In this document: positions 46,459 through 59,000 of the stretch, in pieces
Layout of the letters: the number at the start of each line of letters is the position of its first letter
Numbering within the stretch: the first letter of the stretch is position 1
Source: Watersipora subatra
Taxonomy: Eukaryota > Bryozoa > Gymnolaemata > Cheilostomatida > Watersiporidae
DNA: 64,000 bases
Direction: 5' to 3'
NCBI RefSeq assembly: GCF_963576615.1
Contig: NC_088708.1
Span: 24,745,191 to 24,809,190 of the forward strand
Program-made: the position numbers and the translations under genes
The notes under the pieces: generated by a model
Database searches by the model: none
What the model was told of the DNA's origin: nothing
The model's input: only the letters and a program-made list of their open reading frames with translations

Positions 46459-46848
46459 ATGGCAGAAATGCAAGTACAACAAAAGGCACAGATGGAACAG
46501 TTTACAGTGATTCTTGGACATCTTGCTACGAACCAAACGGCACAATCAACTGCAGCACCATCAACTGCAGCACCATCATCTGTAAATGTACCTAGGTTTG
46601 ATGACTACTGTAGAAAAAAGGAATCTTGGGTACAGTACTTACAGCACCTTAGACAACACTTTACTGTACACAACATAACGAACAGTACTCAGCAACGTGC
46701 ATGTTTGTTGTCATGGTTTGGTGCAGAAACCTACGAATTACTAACAAAGCGGTACGGGCAAAATGACACAACAACAAAAGGGTTTGATGAGCTTATCACA
46801 AAGCTCAGTGAACACTTGGCTGGTGAAGAAACATGTACCAGCAGCTAG
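46459..46848 (+). pseudogene. Gag remnant of the inner retroelement
   Basis: A 129-codon open stretch starting MAEMQVQQKAQ, with PRFDDYCRKKESWVQYLQHL and LLSWFGAETYELLTKRYG, typical of gypsy Gag N-terminal regions. The frame then shifts; a CCHC-like cluster (CLHCNKQCKFW...H...C) is found near 47310-47390. Confidence 0.75.
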
Positions 46849-47859
46849 ATATGAATTTTATAACTGCAGAATGAAGCCACTCAGTCCTACTCAGATTGGG
46901 CAGCTGATCCGCAAAGCATCGCCCATAACCGTCATTGTATTTGGAAAAATACAGGATGTGGCGAAAGCTATGTCAACTAACAGATTAGAAATGTCATACT
47001 AAAAGAGACCCCTCACGCTGATATAAGATGTTAATGTCTGTTAGATGCAAATCCAAATTTTCAAAATGTGCTTATAAAAGCTTCCACTTTCATTACTACA
47101 TGAGATTCTGACAGAGTGGTGAAAGGTAAGACAGTAGTGGAACCAACCATTCATGAAATGGCGCCGTCATACTAGGGTAAACACCCTAACCCTAGAGCGT
47201 AATATACACAATGACATATAATTGTTGGTAAGACTACGCCAGAAATAGGCAAGACATCTAAACTCAAATCTTGCCCACAGTGTTTCATACAGCATGACCG
47301 AAAACAGTGTCTGCATTGCAACAAGCAATGCAAATTCTGGCAAGGCCTCGAACATATTAGTTCGGCGTGCAAGAAATCATCTAAGAAAGACTAATACAAG
47401 TAACGGTTACAATTCTAATGATGTAATCGATGAAACAAGCAATGTTTTCCAAATCTCTGACACCCATGAGCGCAAAGACAAACAAATTTGGAAAAACGTC
47501 ACTGTAAATAGCACACAGGCTAAGTTTTAATGGGACATACACGCTACTTGATCAATGGTAGGGTTAAAAGGGTATCAACAGCTAGGTTCTCCTTCATATC
47601 AACCCTAAAAAATGTCACTTCATGCCTATGGCAACACCGCTACCAACGTAAAAGGACAATGCTTTGTTGATGTAGATGTTGGTCAAACTCTATAAAAACT
47701 TGCGTTTACTTGTCGTTGACTCTGACCAAAGCATAAACCTTTTTGGACTCGACTGGAGTGATGAGTTTGAGTTATCTCAGCAAGGTCTTTCCTCTGTTGC
47801 ACATGTTATTTCAAACACTGGCACACACTAAGCTCTCAAATCACTCATTGAGTCAATCT

Positions 47860-49615
47860 CAAAACAGTTTCCTGACATCTTCAAATCTGGTATAGACCGT
47901 TACAAATCACATGAAATTTCCATTCATCTGAAAGAAGGAGCTGAGCCTACCTTTTCTGAGCCACGTGTCATACCTTACTCAAAACAACAAGCGACTAAAG
48001 ATGAGTTAGACCGTCTAGTCTCAGAAGGTGTTCTAAAACGTGTCAACTTCAGTGACTGGGCTGCGCCATAGTCGTTGTATCTAAACCATCTGGTAGAGTA
48101 AGAATCTGTGGCGATTTCAAACAAATCAATCAAAATACATCTGTAGAACAGCATCCTTTGCCACAGTTCGGTAACTTAATGGAAACACTTCGAAGGGGTG
48201 TGTATTTTACCAAGTTGGATCTTGCTGATGCATATCTACAAGTACAACTAAAGCTAGTTGATGCTTCCAAGAACCTGTGTGTCATCAACACTCCATTTGG
48301 TCTTTACAAATATGAGACTATGTGCTTTGGAGTTGCCTCAAGTCCAGCACAATTTCAGAAGTGTACGGATGCTTTGACTCAAGAACTTCCTGGTGTAGCT
48401 GCCTATCTCGATTATCTCATCATAACTGAAAGCACAGAGAAAGAACATTGGGATAACCTAAAGCGGGTATTAGCAAAACTGCAGGAACACGGTTTTTGTG
48501 CACGGCTTGACAAATGTCAATTTTTCCAAAACCCCGTGGAGAACTTAAGTCCTGCTATTGACAAGCAAGGTAAACAACCTTCTGTTTAATATATCGTTGC
48601 CCTTAAACAGCTACACGTGCCTCAAGATGCTCAGCAGTTTAAAACATTCTAAGGAAAAATAACCTACTATGGTTGATTTATTCCTAATATGGCAGACAAA
48701 GCAGCACCAATGTACTATTTACTTAGAGGCAACGTACCATATGTCTGGAGTGACTCATACCAGCAAGCGTTCATCCAACTAAAAAATGATGTTGTAGGTG
48801 ACACTCACCTAACACATTTATGAACAAACTACAACATTAGTACTTGCAACTGATGCATCTTTTTATGGAGTGGGTGCTGTACTCAAATTGCAGGACACCA
48901 ATGTTAACAATGAAACACCAATAGCCTATGCATCCAAGACTCTCACTGATTCTCAGAAAGGATACTCACAGATAAAGCGGGAAGCACCCTCCATGATATA
49001 TGGTAGTACAGTTCTGTCAATTGCTCTACGAAAGGAAGTTTATTTTACTAACGGATTATGAGCCTTTAGTAAGCATCTTTTCTCCTTTGTACAAACATTC
49101 AAGAAAGCAGTAGAAAAGAACTGCGTGGAAGGAATTCAGCCAAAGGACAGTGTACATTTTGCATTTGCTACCTACAGAATGCTCCCTCATTCATGCCTTA
49201 ACTAGAAAACTCCTGAAATGTTGCATGGGCGACAACCAAGATGCCTACTCTCCTGCTAAATCCAAAAAATAATGTTGCTCATGTACCTAAGAACACGACC
49301 ATCTCAAATACTTAACAATTCGCCGTAGATTCTTTAATGTACGCTCACAACTAATCATCTAGCCCTAAATGGATTCCAGGTCAAGTAGTTTTTAAAGTGT
49401 GTTCTACAATCTTTATGATTTCTACTGACAAAGGACTTTGGAAAAGGCATTCAAACCAACTTCAAATTCAAATGTCAGCAACTAGCATATCTAGTGCTAT
49501 ACTTGCATCGGCTGACCTGGATAAAAAGCCCTCTGGTCAGCCTGACAGTAATTTGATACCTGATAGACGATACCCTCTTCGTGTTAAGAAAGCACCTGAG
49601 CTATACCAACCATAA
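47860..49615 (+). pseudogene. Pol remnant of the inner retroelement
   Basis: RT with phrases VYFTKLDLADAYLQVQL, FGVASSPAQFQK and AYLDYLII (catalytic second Asp changed to Tyr), then RNase H (IAYASKTLTDSQKGYSQIKREA) and scattered integrase-end fragments. Several stops and frameshifts; no full integrase core is visible, so part may be deleted. Confidence 0.8.
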
Positions 49616-49638
49616 GCTCATAACTTGTGTGCGAGGAG

Positions 49639-49835
49639 TGTCATATATTCTTATCTAGTTAGTCAGTTTCTTTTAGTAGTCTTTGTTGACTCATCCTTTT
49701 CCTACCTTTAACACTTGCACGATTTGCTGCATACTGTTACTTGTCACGGTGAGCTTGTATAGCTAACATGCCTTTGAACATAATACACGTTTAAAGCAAT
49801 TACTAAAGATCGCTTCTTCACTTGTAAACATTACA
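49639..49835 (+). repeat. Right LTR of the inner retroelement
   Basis: 197 bp; shorter than the left LTR because of indels. Preceded by the purine stretch GCGAGGAG, a possible polypurine tract. Confidence 0.85.
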
Positions 49836-49840
49836 GTAAG

Positions 49841-52332
49841 CACTGCACCGCAAGTGTGTTACGAATAATGAAGGTCCACAGATTAATATAAAGAATGGTG
49901 ACTTTCAGGCAGATTTTGATGGACATCAAGATTAGATGTAGAGATGGGCAGTAGAGTGAATGTGGCAGGATTGTGAATCCCTATTGAGCAACAAGTGTGC
50001 GCAGTATGCAGTGCCAAAAGAACGCAAAAATGAATATGAACTGAGCTGGATCAATGGGCGGCTGATGGATGGTGTGAGTCATTTGATAGGCATATCCATA
50101 AAGATATTGATGGTTTTATCCCATTGAGGGCTGTCAGCCAGCCAAATAAGGTCATGAAAGTTCGCCTTATGATAGACTATGATAGACACGAACTGAACAG
50201 TCATGTTCAAAGTAAGCCCAAGCAAGGTATAACAGTGCGTCAGGAGAAAGCTGTGAATGCAGAAGGTAAGGTACAGTTGCCTCGGTGTAAGATTTGAGGA
50301 AGCCAAACTTTCAAGTAAGTCGATGTCAGCAAAGATCTCCAGTGCTTTCAAACTGAATTATGAAGGCCAGCTGTATGCGATGCCGAGAATAGGGTTGGGA
50401 TTAAATGATGCTTCAAAGATTGTCAAAAATTATCAGTACTGTCACATGATGCTGAGGTCAAAAGGGAACTGATAACCATGATGTAGAAGAACCACTGGAT
50501 GATGCATGGGTAAATGAAAGTGTGGTAAGAGTTAATTAGCATCTTCGTAAATATGGTTTAGTGACTAGGGTCGACAGAGAGCGATCCAAGCAATGGGAAG
50601 TTTATGTGGGGCCAAGATGGAGATTTCTGTACTACTAGAAAATATGGCCAAAAGGGAACTGTTCTCAGTGTGTGATAAGGTAGCTGGACACTACGCTGTG
50701 ACTGGCTGGCTGAGGACTACCTGTAATTTTGTTAAGACTGCAAATGCTGCCTGGGATGAGAAAATATCAGACTATGCACAGCATATTATCAATGAGGTGG
50801 TGCAGAAAGTGGCCAATGAGGATTTAGTGAGGGTGTGTGGGAAGTTGAGAATGGCAAAACTGGCAAAGTGTAGTCTGATGCCAGTAGTTTGTCAATTTAT
50901 TGTTGTCTGCAGTTGAAAGGCCATCTAGTTGAAGACTTACATCAATGTAGCAAAGCTCGAAGCAACCACCAAGGGAGTGAGCCTTGCACTGAAGTGGAAA
51001 GTGATGGAGGTACAGTTATCAACAAATTCAGCAAGTGTTTGTGGTTAGCTCCGCTCAATTTTGGAGGACACGAAGACACCAAAGGTCAGTAGGCTAAATG
51101 GAATGGTCATCATAAAGAGATTAGAAATTGGTAGTCGGTTGATTGAAGTACTATAGACTAGTACTGTCGATTAAGCTGGTTCCATCACAGCAAAATAAAT
51201 CCGATGCTCTCACGAAAAACTGGAGATGATGACAAGGTTGCTGTACTATGAACCAGAGAGGAACAAAAAGCTCTTACTGAACTACAAGACAAGCATCACT
51301 TAGCAGTAGAGTGAGCAATGCACATTATAGACAGGATGCAGTTACAAGTAGACCAGGAGGTTGTTTTAAAAATGGTCAAGTCTTGCTAGGTGTGCAGGCA
51401 GGTAGACTTCACACCAGTTTCTTAGAAGTATGGGCAATTAGATGTAGATCTAAGTTGGCAGAGAATAACAGCAGATGTAGTTGTTATCAATGGTAAACCA
51501 TATATGACTGTAAACTAAGTAGGCCTGAAATCTGGTTGGCGGTGAGTAATGAGAGTGCAAACCAGGCAATCAAACGCCTGCACAGAATATTCTTTAAAAG
51601 AGCTCCACACCAAGAGCTGCTGTGTGATTATAGACAATGTTTTAGGCGCTGTAAATCCAGAACTGAGCTGTTTCTCTGTTATTATATTGTGCATGCAAAC
51701 ATTCCCACAATGGTATTGCGGAAAGAAACCATAAAACAAAAATGCAGATTGTAGCAAGGACAGGGAAGTTTCCTGAAGACATGGTGTTCTGGTATAACAA
51801 CACTCCAAACTCCGCCAACATCATCCCAGCTGCAGCCACCTTTGTATGCCAGCTGAAGTTGAAAAGGAGAACCTGCCACAATAAAACAAAACAAAAAACT
51901 TACCCCTACTGGGCCGTGGATGGGTTTGAGTAAAGCCTGACAGGGCAAAATGTGGCACAAAATGGAGGCAAGAAGCAGTCATGAAGCTTGTGTCACATAA
52001 GGTGCTTGAGAAAGATGGAGTCACTAGGCACAAGGCTGATTTGGGACTAGCCGGTGTGTACACCAAAGTGTTGCAGACTGATCGTGATGCTGCTGATGGT
52101 AGAGTCAATATATCTATAGACAACATGGTCAGTCAATATGAGCTACATGAAAAGTTTGATCTACAGGGTGATGGATATGATAGTAATGATTCTAGTGGAG
52201 GTGATGACCGGGTGAAAATGGAGGCAGAAGCACATCCAAACAGAGCCAGAAGGCCACCTACACGACTGGCAGACCTTCATGTTGGTCGATTTATGTCAGT
52301 TGCATTAATATCGATTTTGATATCAACAGCAA
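49841..52332 (+). pseudogene. Pol remnant of the outer retroelement
   Basis: Scattered frames include an RT start (KVMKVRLMIDYDRHELN), a thumb/connection region (VAGHYAVTGWLRTTCNF), RNase H phrases (EATTKGVSLALKWK, then QQNKSDALTKNW) and an integrase end (FPEDMVFWYNNTPNSA) followed by an acidic tail ending RRPPTRLADL. All are separated by stops and shifts. Confidence 0.7.
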
Positions 52333-52660
52333 TGTAATGGTTTTGCACATTACTAGGTATCAGCATAGCATGTACATTTATTATCATAATTAATCATTCT
52401 ATCCAACATGCATATTGTTTCTATTTATCACAGACTTATCGCTTATTGTAAATCATGCACTGCTGTCAAACCAATCATCCGTGATTTTTACTTGGTTCTG
52501 TTTTGCCTGTTCGCTTACTTTTGCTTGAATGTGTGAACTCTTGGCCATTTAGCATATATAGCATTAATATAATAAAGATGGTTAACAATTAGAGATACGA
52601 GGCAAAAGTAGGTCGTTGGATTGGGAGATGAGTGTCAGTAATATTGAACACAAATCTACA
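52333..52660 (+). repeat. Right LTR of the outer retroelement
   Basis: 328 bp; pairs with 43733-44049. Contains AATATAATAAAGATGG, a poly(A)-type site also seen in the left copy. Confidence 0.75.
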
Positions 52661-53037
52661 TCGGTCATTCTACATATTTAACAATAGATCAAAGTTTAAT
52701 AACAGTTTATTTGCAATCGAATTTCCGCAAAATCGACCTTTCGACCTTTTTCGCCAATCTAGAAACAAGGACTTGACCGTAAAATAGACTAAATGTTGCG
52801 CTACGATTCGTGGGGTTAGATTAGTGCTCGAGTAAAGAAAGCGGTTATGTCAAGGATAAAGTTACGATTTTTTCCGTGTACTGCATTATCGATAGTTGTT
52901 ACATGCCGAGCCAATTCGTTTTATTGCGTTTTTTCTTGTCAAGCTTAATGAAAAATATATCTCAGAGCTGTTAAACTAGTTTGGTGCTAAGTTTTTGTAT
53001 TGGTTGTTGGAAAATAAATATTTTTTGTTCAGCTACA
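52661..53037 (+). promoter_or_regulatory. Presumed promoter and 5' UTR region of BUD13
   Basis: Unique-looking sequence between the retroelement and the BUD13 start codon; no TATA box or other specific motif assigned. Confidence 0.4.
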
Positions 53038-56000
53038 ATGACCGAAATGTCAAAAGCAGAGTATCTCAAACGTTATATGGCTGCAGATCCAGATGAAGAA
53101 AAGACTACAAAGAAAAAGCGCAGGAAAATTAAAAAAATCAAAGCTGGTGCAGGGTAAGTTTTTACTAAATTGTATAATATATCGAACAGATTGAAAAGTG
53201 CTTGCATGTAAGTACAACTGTAATTTCGGTAGGAATTGGGTGCAATAACACCTGTACATCAAATTTGGCTTGCTCAAATACCGGTGACAACAATGCAGGT
53301 GAGTTGCAAAACAGCACGCTATTGGGAACGGCTAAGATCTGAGGCTCAAACTCTTAGGTCTCTGGTAAGAGACTTGAGTAGACATTACCATCCATTAAAG
53401 TTAACCGGGTGATGAAACGATTTTTGTATACAGAGCGGTATTGTAGTTACGCTGGAGTAATAGTAAGCAAGTATAATCATTGAAAATTCTCACTTATTGA
53501 CCTACCCATAGACCAGTTGACTCACATTGTGGTCACTGCTCACATCCTTCACCTAGTGTAATACATCACGGTTGCAAGTATCATACTCCTTTTGGCTGCC
53601 TTATAAGATGTTTAGGTAAGTATTAAATTAACCTTACAGCTCAGTGCATGTAGAAACTAGGGTTATATCTTATACTATCTTTACTGCGATGTAAACCATT
53701 CTGAATGCTTTATAAGGCTTGCTTGGCAACTGCTGTTCTGTTATATTGCCTATTGATAACCTGTCTGCTAGCTTACTTGGGTTATGTGCAATCACTAGCG
53801 GTGCTTGTAATATTGCTTATTTTCTGTTTACAGTACTGTACTTCTGTATGTTGAGTGAACCTTACATTATAAAGAGCTAAAATAAACAATCTAAATTCTT
53901 CAATCAACAACTTGCAACGAACTTTAAACTCTCTTATTGTAATTGTAATAAAAGCATTTCAGCTTTTGACTGCAGTGATTCAGGCAAACGTTTTATATGT
54001 TTACAATTATTCTTGCTTGCATACCTTGAATAGGTAGGCCTATTCAGGATATGCAAGGTAATCTCAAGCAACAAGAAATCTAATGCCATATTTTTGTTAC
54101 TTTAATTGGCCAAACATATTTGAGCGGAACATTATCATAGAGTTATTTTTGGTACAGTTGTATTTTGACAATCATATCTACGGAGTATTGTCTCACATTT
54201 GGTTATCATCTTCCAAGTTTGTTTAATAAACTATTCTTACTCTTTATAATTAGTTTCAAGATTGTTGATGAAGATTTAGACCTCAGTAAGATTGGAGCAG
54301 GAAATGATGATGCAGAGGAAGAAAATCCAATCATTGCAGAAATTATTGATGACCGCCCTGATTCAGTCAAACAGATGGAAGTCTATTTGTCAACGGATAA
54401 ATGGAAAAAAGTAGTTGGAGGTTTGTTTTAGTATTTTGGGATAAAAAAAATTATTTTATAAATTAAGACGATACTAAAGAGTAGCCTTGACGAAAGACAT
54501 TAAATTAATTGGTTTCTTGTCAGCACAGTTACACAGCTATTTTGGATTGCTTCAATTTATTCTCGTTGTCTATCATACATGTCTTTATTTTGTGACTAGA
54601 CCAGTGTAAAGCACACGCTGTGTATTATGCTTAGTAAGGCTTTTATGATACACACTTGTGGTATTTATAGTATCATTTGATAGTATTTATTCCCTTCCTT
54701 CAGAATTAGTCAATAGTAGTTTAGTTTGTTTATATAACAGTTTGTAAATGCTTTGCTAGAAAGGAAGTCTAGAAGGCATTGCCTCTGTAAGCGTTTCTAC
54801 TCACGCATAATTTATATTACAGCTATCGTCATGCGCTGCCTTTGATTTATGGATTGCAAATGTTCTTGTTGTTGGAGTTTTATCCTTTTCGGATCTTTCT
54901 CTTCAAAGTATTAATGTGTTAAAGAATTGCCAGTTTCTTTTCTGTAGGTAATCACTTCAATAAGGCTAGAAAATAAGCTGGGTAAGCAGAGCTGAGCACA
55001 AGTTATGCATGACTAGGTATTTTGGAGTTGCTTTCTTTATAACGATCAAGCAGTTTCAGTTTCATCACATTCCCTAAGTAATAGCTCTGTGACCTACTCG
55101 AGTACTCATGGCAATCATAGATGAGCTTACTCATTCAAGTCATTTGACACTGAAACATTAGTTTGCAGAAGTGCTTCACTCATGACAGGATTTACTTTGC
55201 AAGTGCATACAGTACAGCCATATAACTTTGCGAGTGCGTACAGTACAGCCATATAACCTGGAATTATTGTGCAACTTATCTTGTAGCAATTTCTCAAGCA
55301 ATAGATTTAGCACGTTTGTAATAAACGTTGGCTCGGAAAAGGTGAATCATTCTTAGAACAAGTATAGTTTTTGTAGGGAATATAATCATTGCGAAGAAGG
55401 GCACCTACTGAAATGACATTTCAACACCCCTATCGTTTTTGTCTAAGATATAAACTCCATTACTTAAGATTGTAGTTTGGTCAAACAAATCAGCAGAAAA
55501 TTATTAAAGCAGTTTTTCTCGTTGCATTTTAAGTTCTATATGTTAATATTTTTATTGTACTTTTATATTAACTTTTTTTCAGATTACTTGCTGCTTACAA
55601 ACTTAAAAAATGATGTACTGCAGACTGTGTGACAATTAGTTGTGATTGAAAGCCTACTTGATTTGTAACTGTACAGTGGAACCTCGGTTTTCGAACGACT
55701 CGCAGTTGAACAAATCGGAGTCCGAACAAAAAATTCAAGAAATTCTTGCTTCGTAGTTCGAACAAAAATCGGAGTTCGAACGCCGGTACAACGCATGAGG
55801 GTGGGATGCTGAGCGGCGTACAGGTGTAGATTGCTCCCTCTGTGACCAACTGTTGTCGCATTGTCCGAGATTAAACAAATGTGTAGCAAATGGGCCGAGT
55901 TACAGAATTTCGTTGAACTCCACCACCCAGATAAAGCTGCAGCCACCAGAGTCATCAATGACTTTAACGACACTATTATGAACCACTTCCGAAAAGTGCT

Positions 56001-59000
56001 AAAAAGAAGGCATAAGCAAGTGTCATTGGATAGATATTTTAAGAGAAAAGAACATCCTGTAGCCGAGTAAAAAATCCTATTCATAATTCTTTTCTTTATC
56101 CTTTTCTTTTATTTGTACACGTTTATGTTAACGTAATCTTTCGTATGGAAGATTACGACAACGCGAACGTACGATTAGCCTGGGTTACATTTATGTTTAT
56201 GTTATTTGTGTCTTTGCCATTTTGCTTAACATTTTCTGAGATATACATTGCTTTTTATGTGTTGGTCAGCATTTTAATGTGCAATATCATGCATAAAATA
56301 ATGTGTAAAATACTAAAAAGGTAAACATTCAGGGTGTTGGAACGGATTAAAACTTATATATATTAATTCTAATGGGAAAACCTGTTTCGGATCTCGAACA
56401 ACTCGGTTTTCGACCAACCTTCTGGAACGGATTGCGTTCGAGAACCGAGGTTGCACTGTATATGAAAATACTAAATTGAGTTGATGAGTTTACTCAATTG
56501 TGATATTATCAACATTACAGTAATTCAGAAGCAATTTTATATTCAAACAGATTTTCATTATTTCGATTGGTGGTTTAGATGAAAATTCACAATCAGTGGA
56601 GCCCTTGGAAACATCACCACCTAGAAGAAAGAGACACGACTCTGACACATCACCACCTGGGAGAAGGAGACATGACTCTGACACATCACCATCTAGGAGA
56701 AGGAGACATGACTCTGACACTTCACCGCCTAGGAGAAAGAGACATGACTCTGACACGTCACCACTTAGGAAAAAGAGACACGACTCTGACACTTCACCAC
56801 CTAGGAGAAAGAGACACGACTCTGACACTTCACCACCTAGGAGGAGACACGGCTCTGATACATCACCACCTAGGAGAAAGAGACACGACTCTGATACATC
56901 ACCACCTAGGAGAAAGGGACACGACTCTGATACATCACCACCTAGGAGAAGGAGACACGACTCTGACACCTCACCACTTAGGAGAAGGAGACATGGCTCT
57001 GATAGTTCACCTCCAAGGAGGAAGAGAAATATTCATGATAAATCCTCACACAAAAATGGAGCACTCGATACTTCTGCAAAAAAGACTCTTTCTGGTAAAA
57101 CTGCTGGCCTCTCTTCTGCTCAGGAAATGAAAAAAGAAGCTGAAAAGTTAAAACTAAAGGAGATAGAGATGTTCAACAAGGTTAGTATAAGTTTACTGCA
57201 TAAAATCATAATAATTAGTAGCGTAAGAATTTTCGCAGTAGCTTTTTCCCATTTTAGTGTAATATGATCCGTGGCATTCACAAGATGTGCTTTTTATCAT
57301 GCAAATAAGTTTGTAAATGTAAAAAAGGCTCCGAAACTTGAACGTAATCTCTTTTACATATAAGGCATCTTCCAACTAATAACTCACTGACCATCACTCT
57401 TGTTAGCTGACATTCACATGCTACTAGAGTGCCAGTCTTGTTAGAAAATTCATGATTCGCTCACTGAACACCTTTTTAGCAACTTTATATATCAGCTCTG
57501 GACTGTCTCCTTTTTTTATATAACTCTCTTTGGAAAAGAAACGTATAACTTGCTATATAATATTTTCATGGCGCTCACAGAATTTACATGGACACGAACA
57601 CTGGCTCAAACAGACATTCTAGTCAGAATTTGGTTGAGCGTTTAGTGAACAAGCTACAAATTTTGTTACTATGTTTGCTTCACCTTGCATTACGCTGCTC
57701 ACTTTGAGTTAAATGTGTCGTTCAATCATGGCTGTCCAACAAAATGTAAATTGGAATCCTTTACTTTGCCGTTCTTTATTTAGCGATATGGGAAATGTTT
57801 AGATAGTGATCGCGATCTAGTCGGATTTACAGCGGACAGCGTTTTCTAATAGTATTTGAAGAATAAAACATGGAATGAAATAGAACTAAGTGCTGTTAAA
57901 GATGGTCAATTGGAGTATGATGGTCGGTGGCATAGACAATATGGGAATATATTTTACTGGCTTTTAATCTTATTGATTAAATTTACCAACCAATTTATTT
58001 TATGAAAACCAAGAAGGTTTTCAGTGTTTACAAGGCTTATAAAACATGGTTTTTAGCGAAAGCATTTTTTCTTCATGCACTGTTTTATGTCAGATTGGTG
58101 ATGAGAAGTTAGGCAGGAATGCTGAGGCAGTATTTAGAGACAAATCTGGAAAGAAGCGAGACTTGAAGGCAGAAAAGGAGGCATCTGATGTGAAGGAGGC
58201 AGAATGGAAGAAAAAATATGACAACTGGGGCAGAGGGTAAAGAACTGACACATATAGCAAGGAACTGAGTAGAGAGAAAGAGCGAGGAGAAACAGAGGGG
58301 AGAGAGCGTGAGAGGTAGAATGAGGGGAGGATGGAGAGAGAGGGCATGAGGTAGGGTGAGAGAAAGGGGAAGGAAGGGTGAGAGGGACGAAGAAAGAGAT
58401 AGGGAGGGTGAGAGGGAAGAGGAGGTTCAAAGGGAGGGAGAGAGAGGGAGGTAGTGTGACAGAGAGGGTGGTAGTGTGAGAGCGAGGTAGTGTGAGAGCA
58501 AGGTAGTGTGAGAGCGAGGTAATGTGAGCGAGGTAGTGTGACAGAGAGGGCGGTAGTGTGAGAGGGAGGTAGTGTGAGAGGGAGGTAGTGTGAGAGGGAG
58601 GTAGTGTGAGAACGAGGTAGTGTGAGAGGGAGGTAGTGTGAGAGCGAGGTGGTGCGAGAGCGAGGAAGTGTGAGAGAGAGGTAGTGTGAGAGGGAGGTAG
58701 TGTGAAAGGGAAGATGGAGAGGAAGGGTTAGAGGAAGGCAAAGCTGAGTTTTGGAATGTTATTCTAAAGTGGATAAAACAAATTATATGCTTTATCTGGT
58801 TGTTTTTGCTATACACGTGCGGGTGCAGTGAACAATTGATAGTTCGACACTTCTAGCAGGTTCTTTTAAAATGAATTTAGTTGTTTCAGCTAAGTTTATT
58901 GGACCAAGTCAGTTTTTTTATTTTATAACTTTTTGTAACAATATCTTAGACCAATATGAGCTGAATTTTTTTTGCTTCTAGCATATACACGAGTGTAGCA

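Larger units (their letters stand above)
45272..49835 (+). mobile_element. Decayed gypsy-like retrotransposon, inner element
   Basis: LTRs at 45272-45504 and 49639-49835 lie between perfect 5-bp duplications GTAAG (45267-45271, 49836-49840). After the left LTR, a primer site TGGTGTCAGAACTGGGAT (45507-45524) is one base off the complement of tRNA-Leu(CAA/CAG). Gag (46459 on), knuckles near 47300, RT (48158-48589), RNase H (48870-49061) and a C-terminal part to 49615 follow on the plus strand. The RT box is YLDY rather than YLDD, with many stops. Its coding sequence resembles animal gypsy elements of the K02A2.6 kind. A MITE is inserted between the primer site and gag. Confidence 0.85.
43733..52660 (+). 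mobile_element. Decayed LTR retrotransposon carrying nested insertions
   Basis: LTR-like direct repeats at 43733-44049 and 52333-52660 bracket gag, protease, RT, RNase H and integrase remnants on the plus strand, all with stops and frameshifts. The element is interrupted at 45271/49836 by another LTR element; without it the length would be about 4.36 kb. LTR pairs share GGTTTTGCACATTACTA, TTAATCATTCTAT and ATAATAAAG. The target duplication is unclear (ATGGT on the left, TCGGT on the right). The pol phrases resemble those of a gypsy-like group, but the class is not settled. Confidence 0.8.

Noticed and set aside
56490-57130. Long open frames on both strands over the BUD13 repeat
   Set aside because: Consequence of the 36-bp repeat; only the frame encoding [12 protein letters not shown] matches the family.
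58240-58735. A CRISPR-like array
   Set aside because: Units are short, degenerate and without spacers, and the genome is eukaryotic.
58090-58816. Ser/Pro/Leu-rich minus-strand frames
   Set aside because: Translation of the GA-rich minisatellite.
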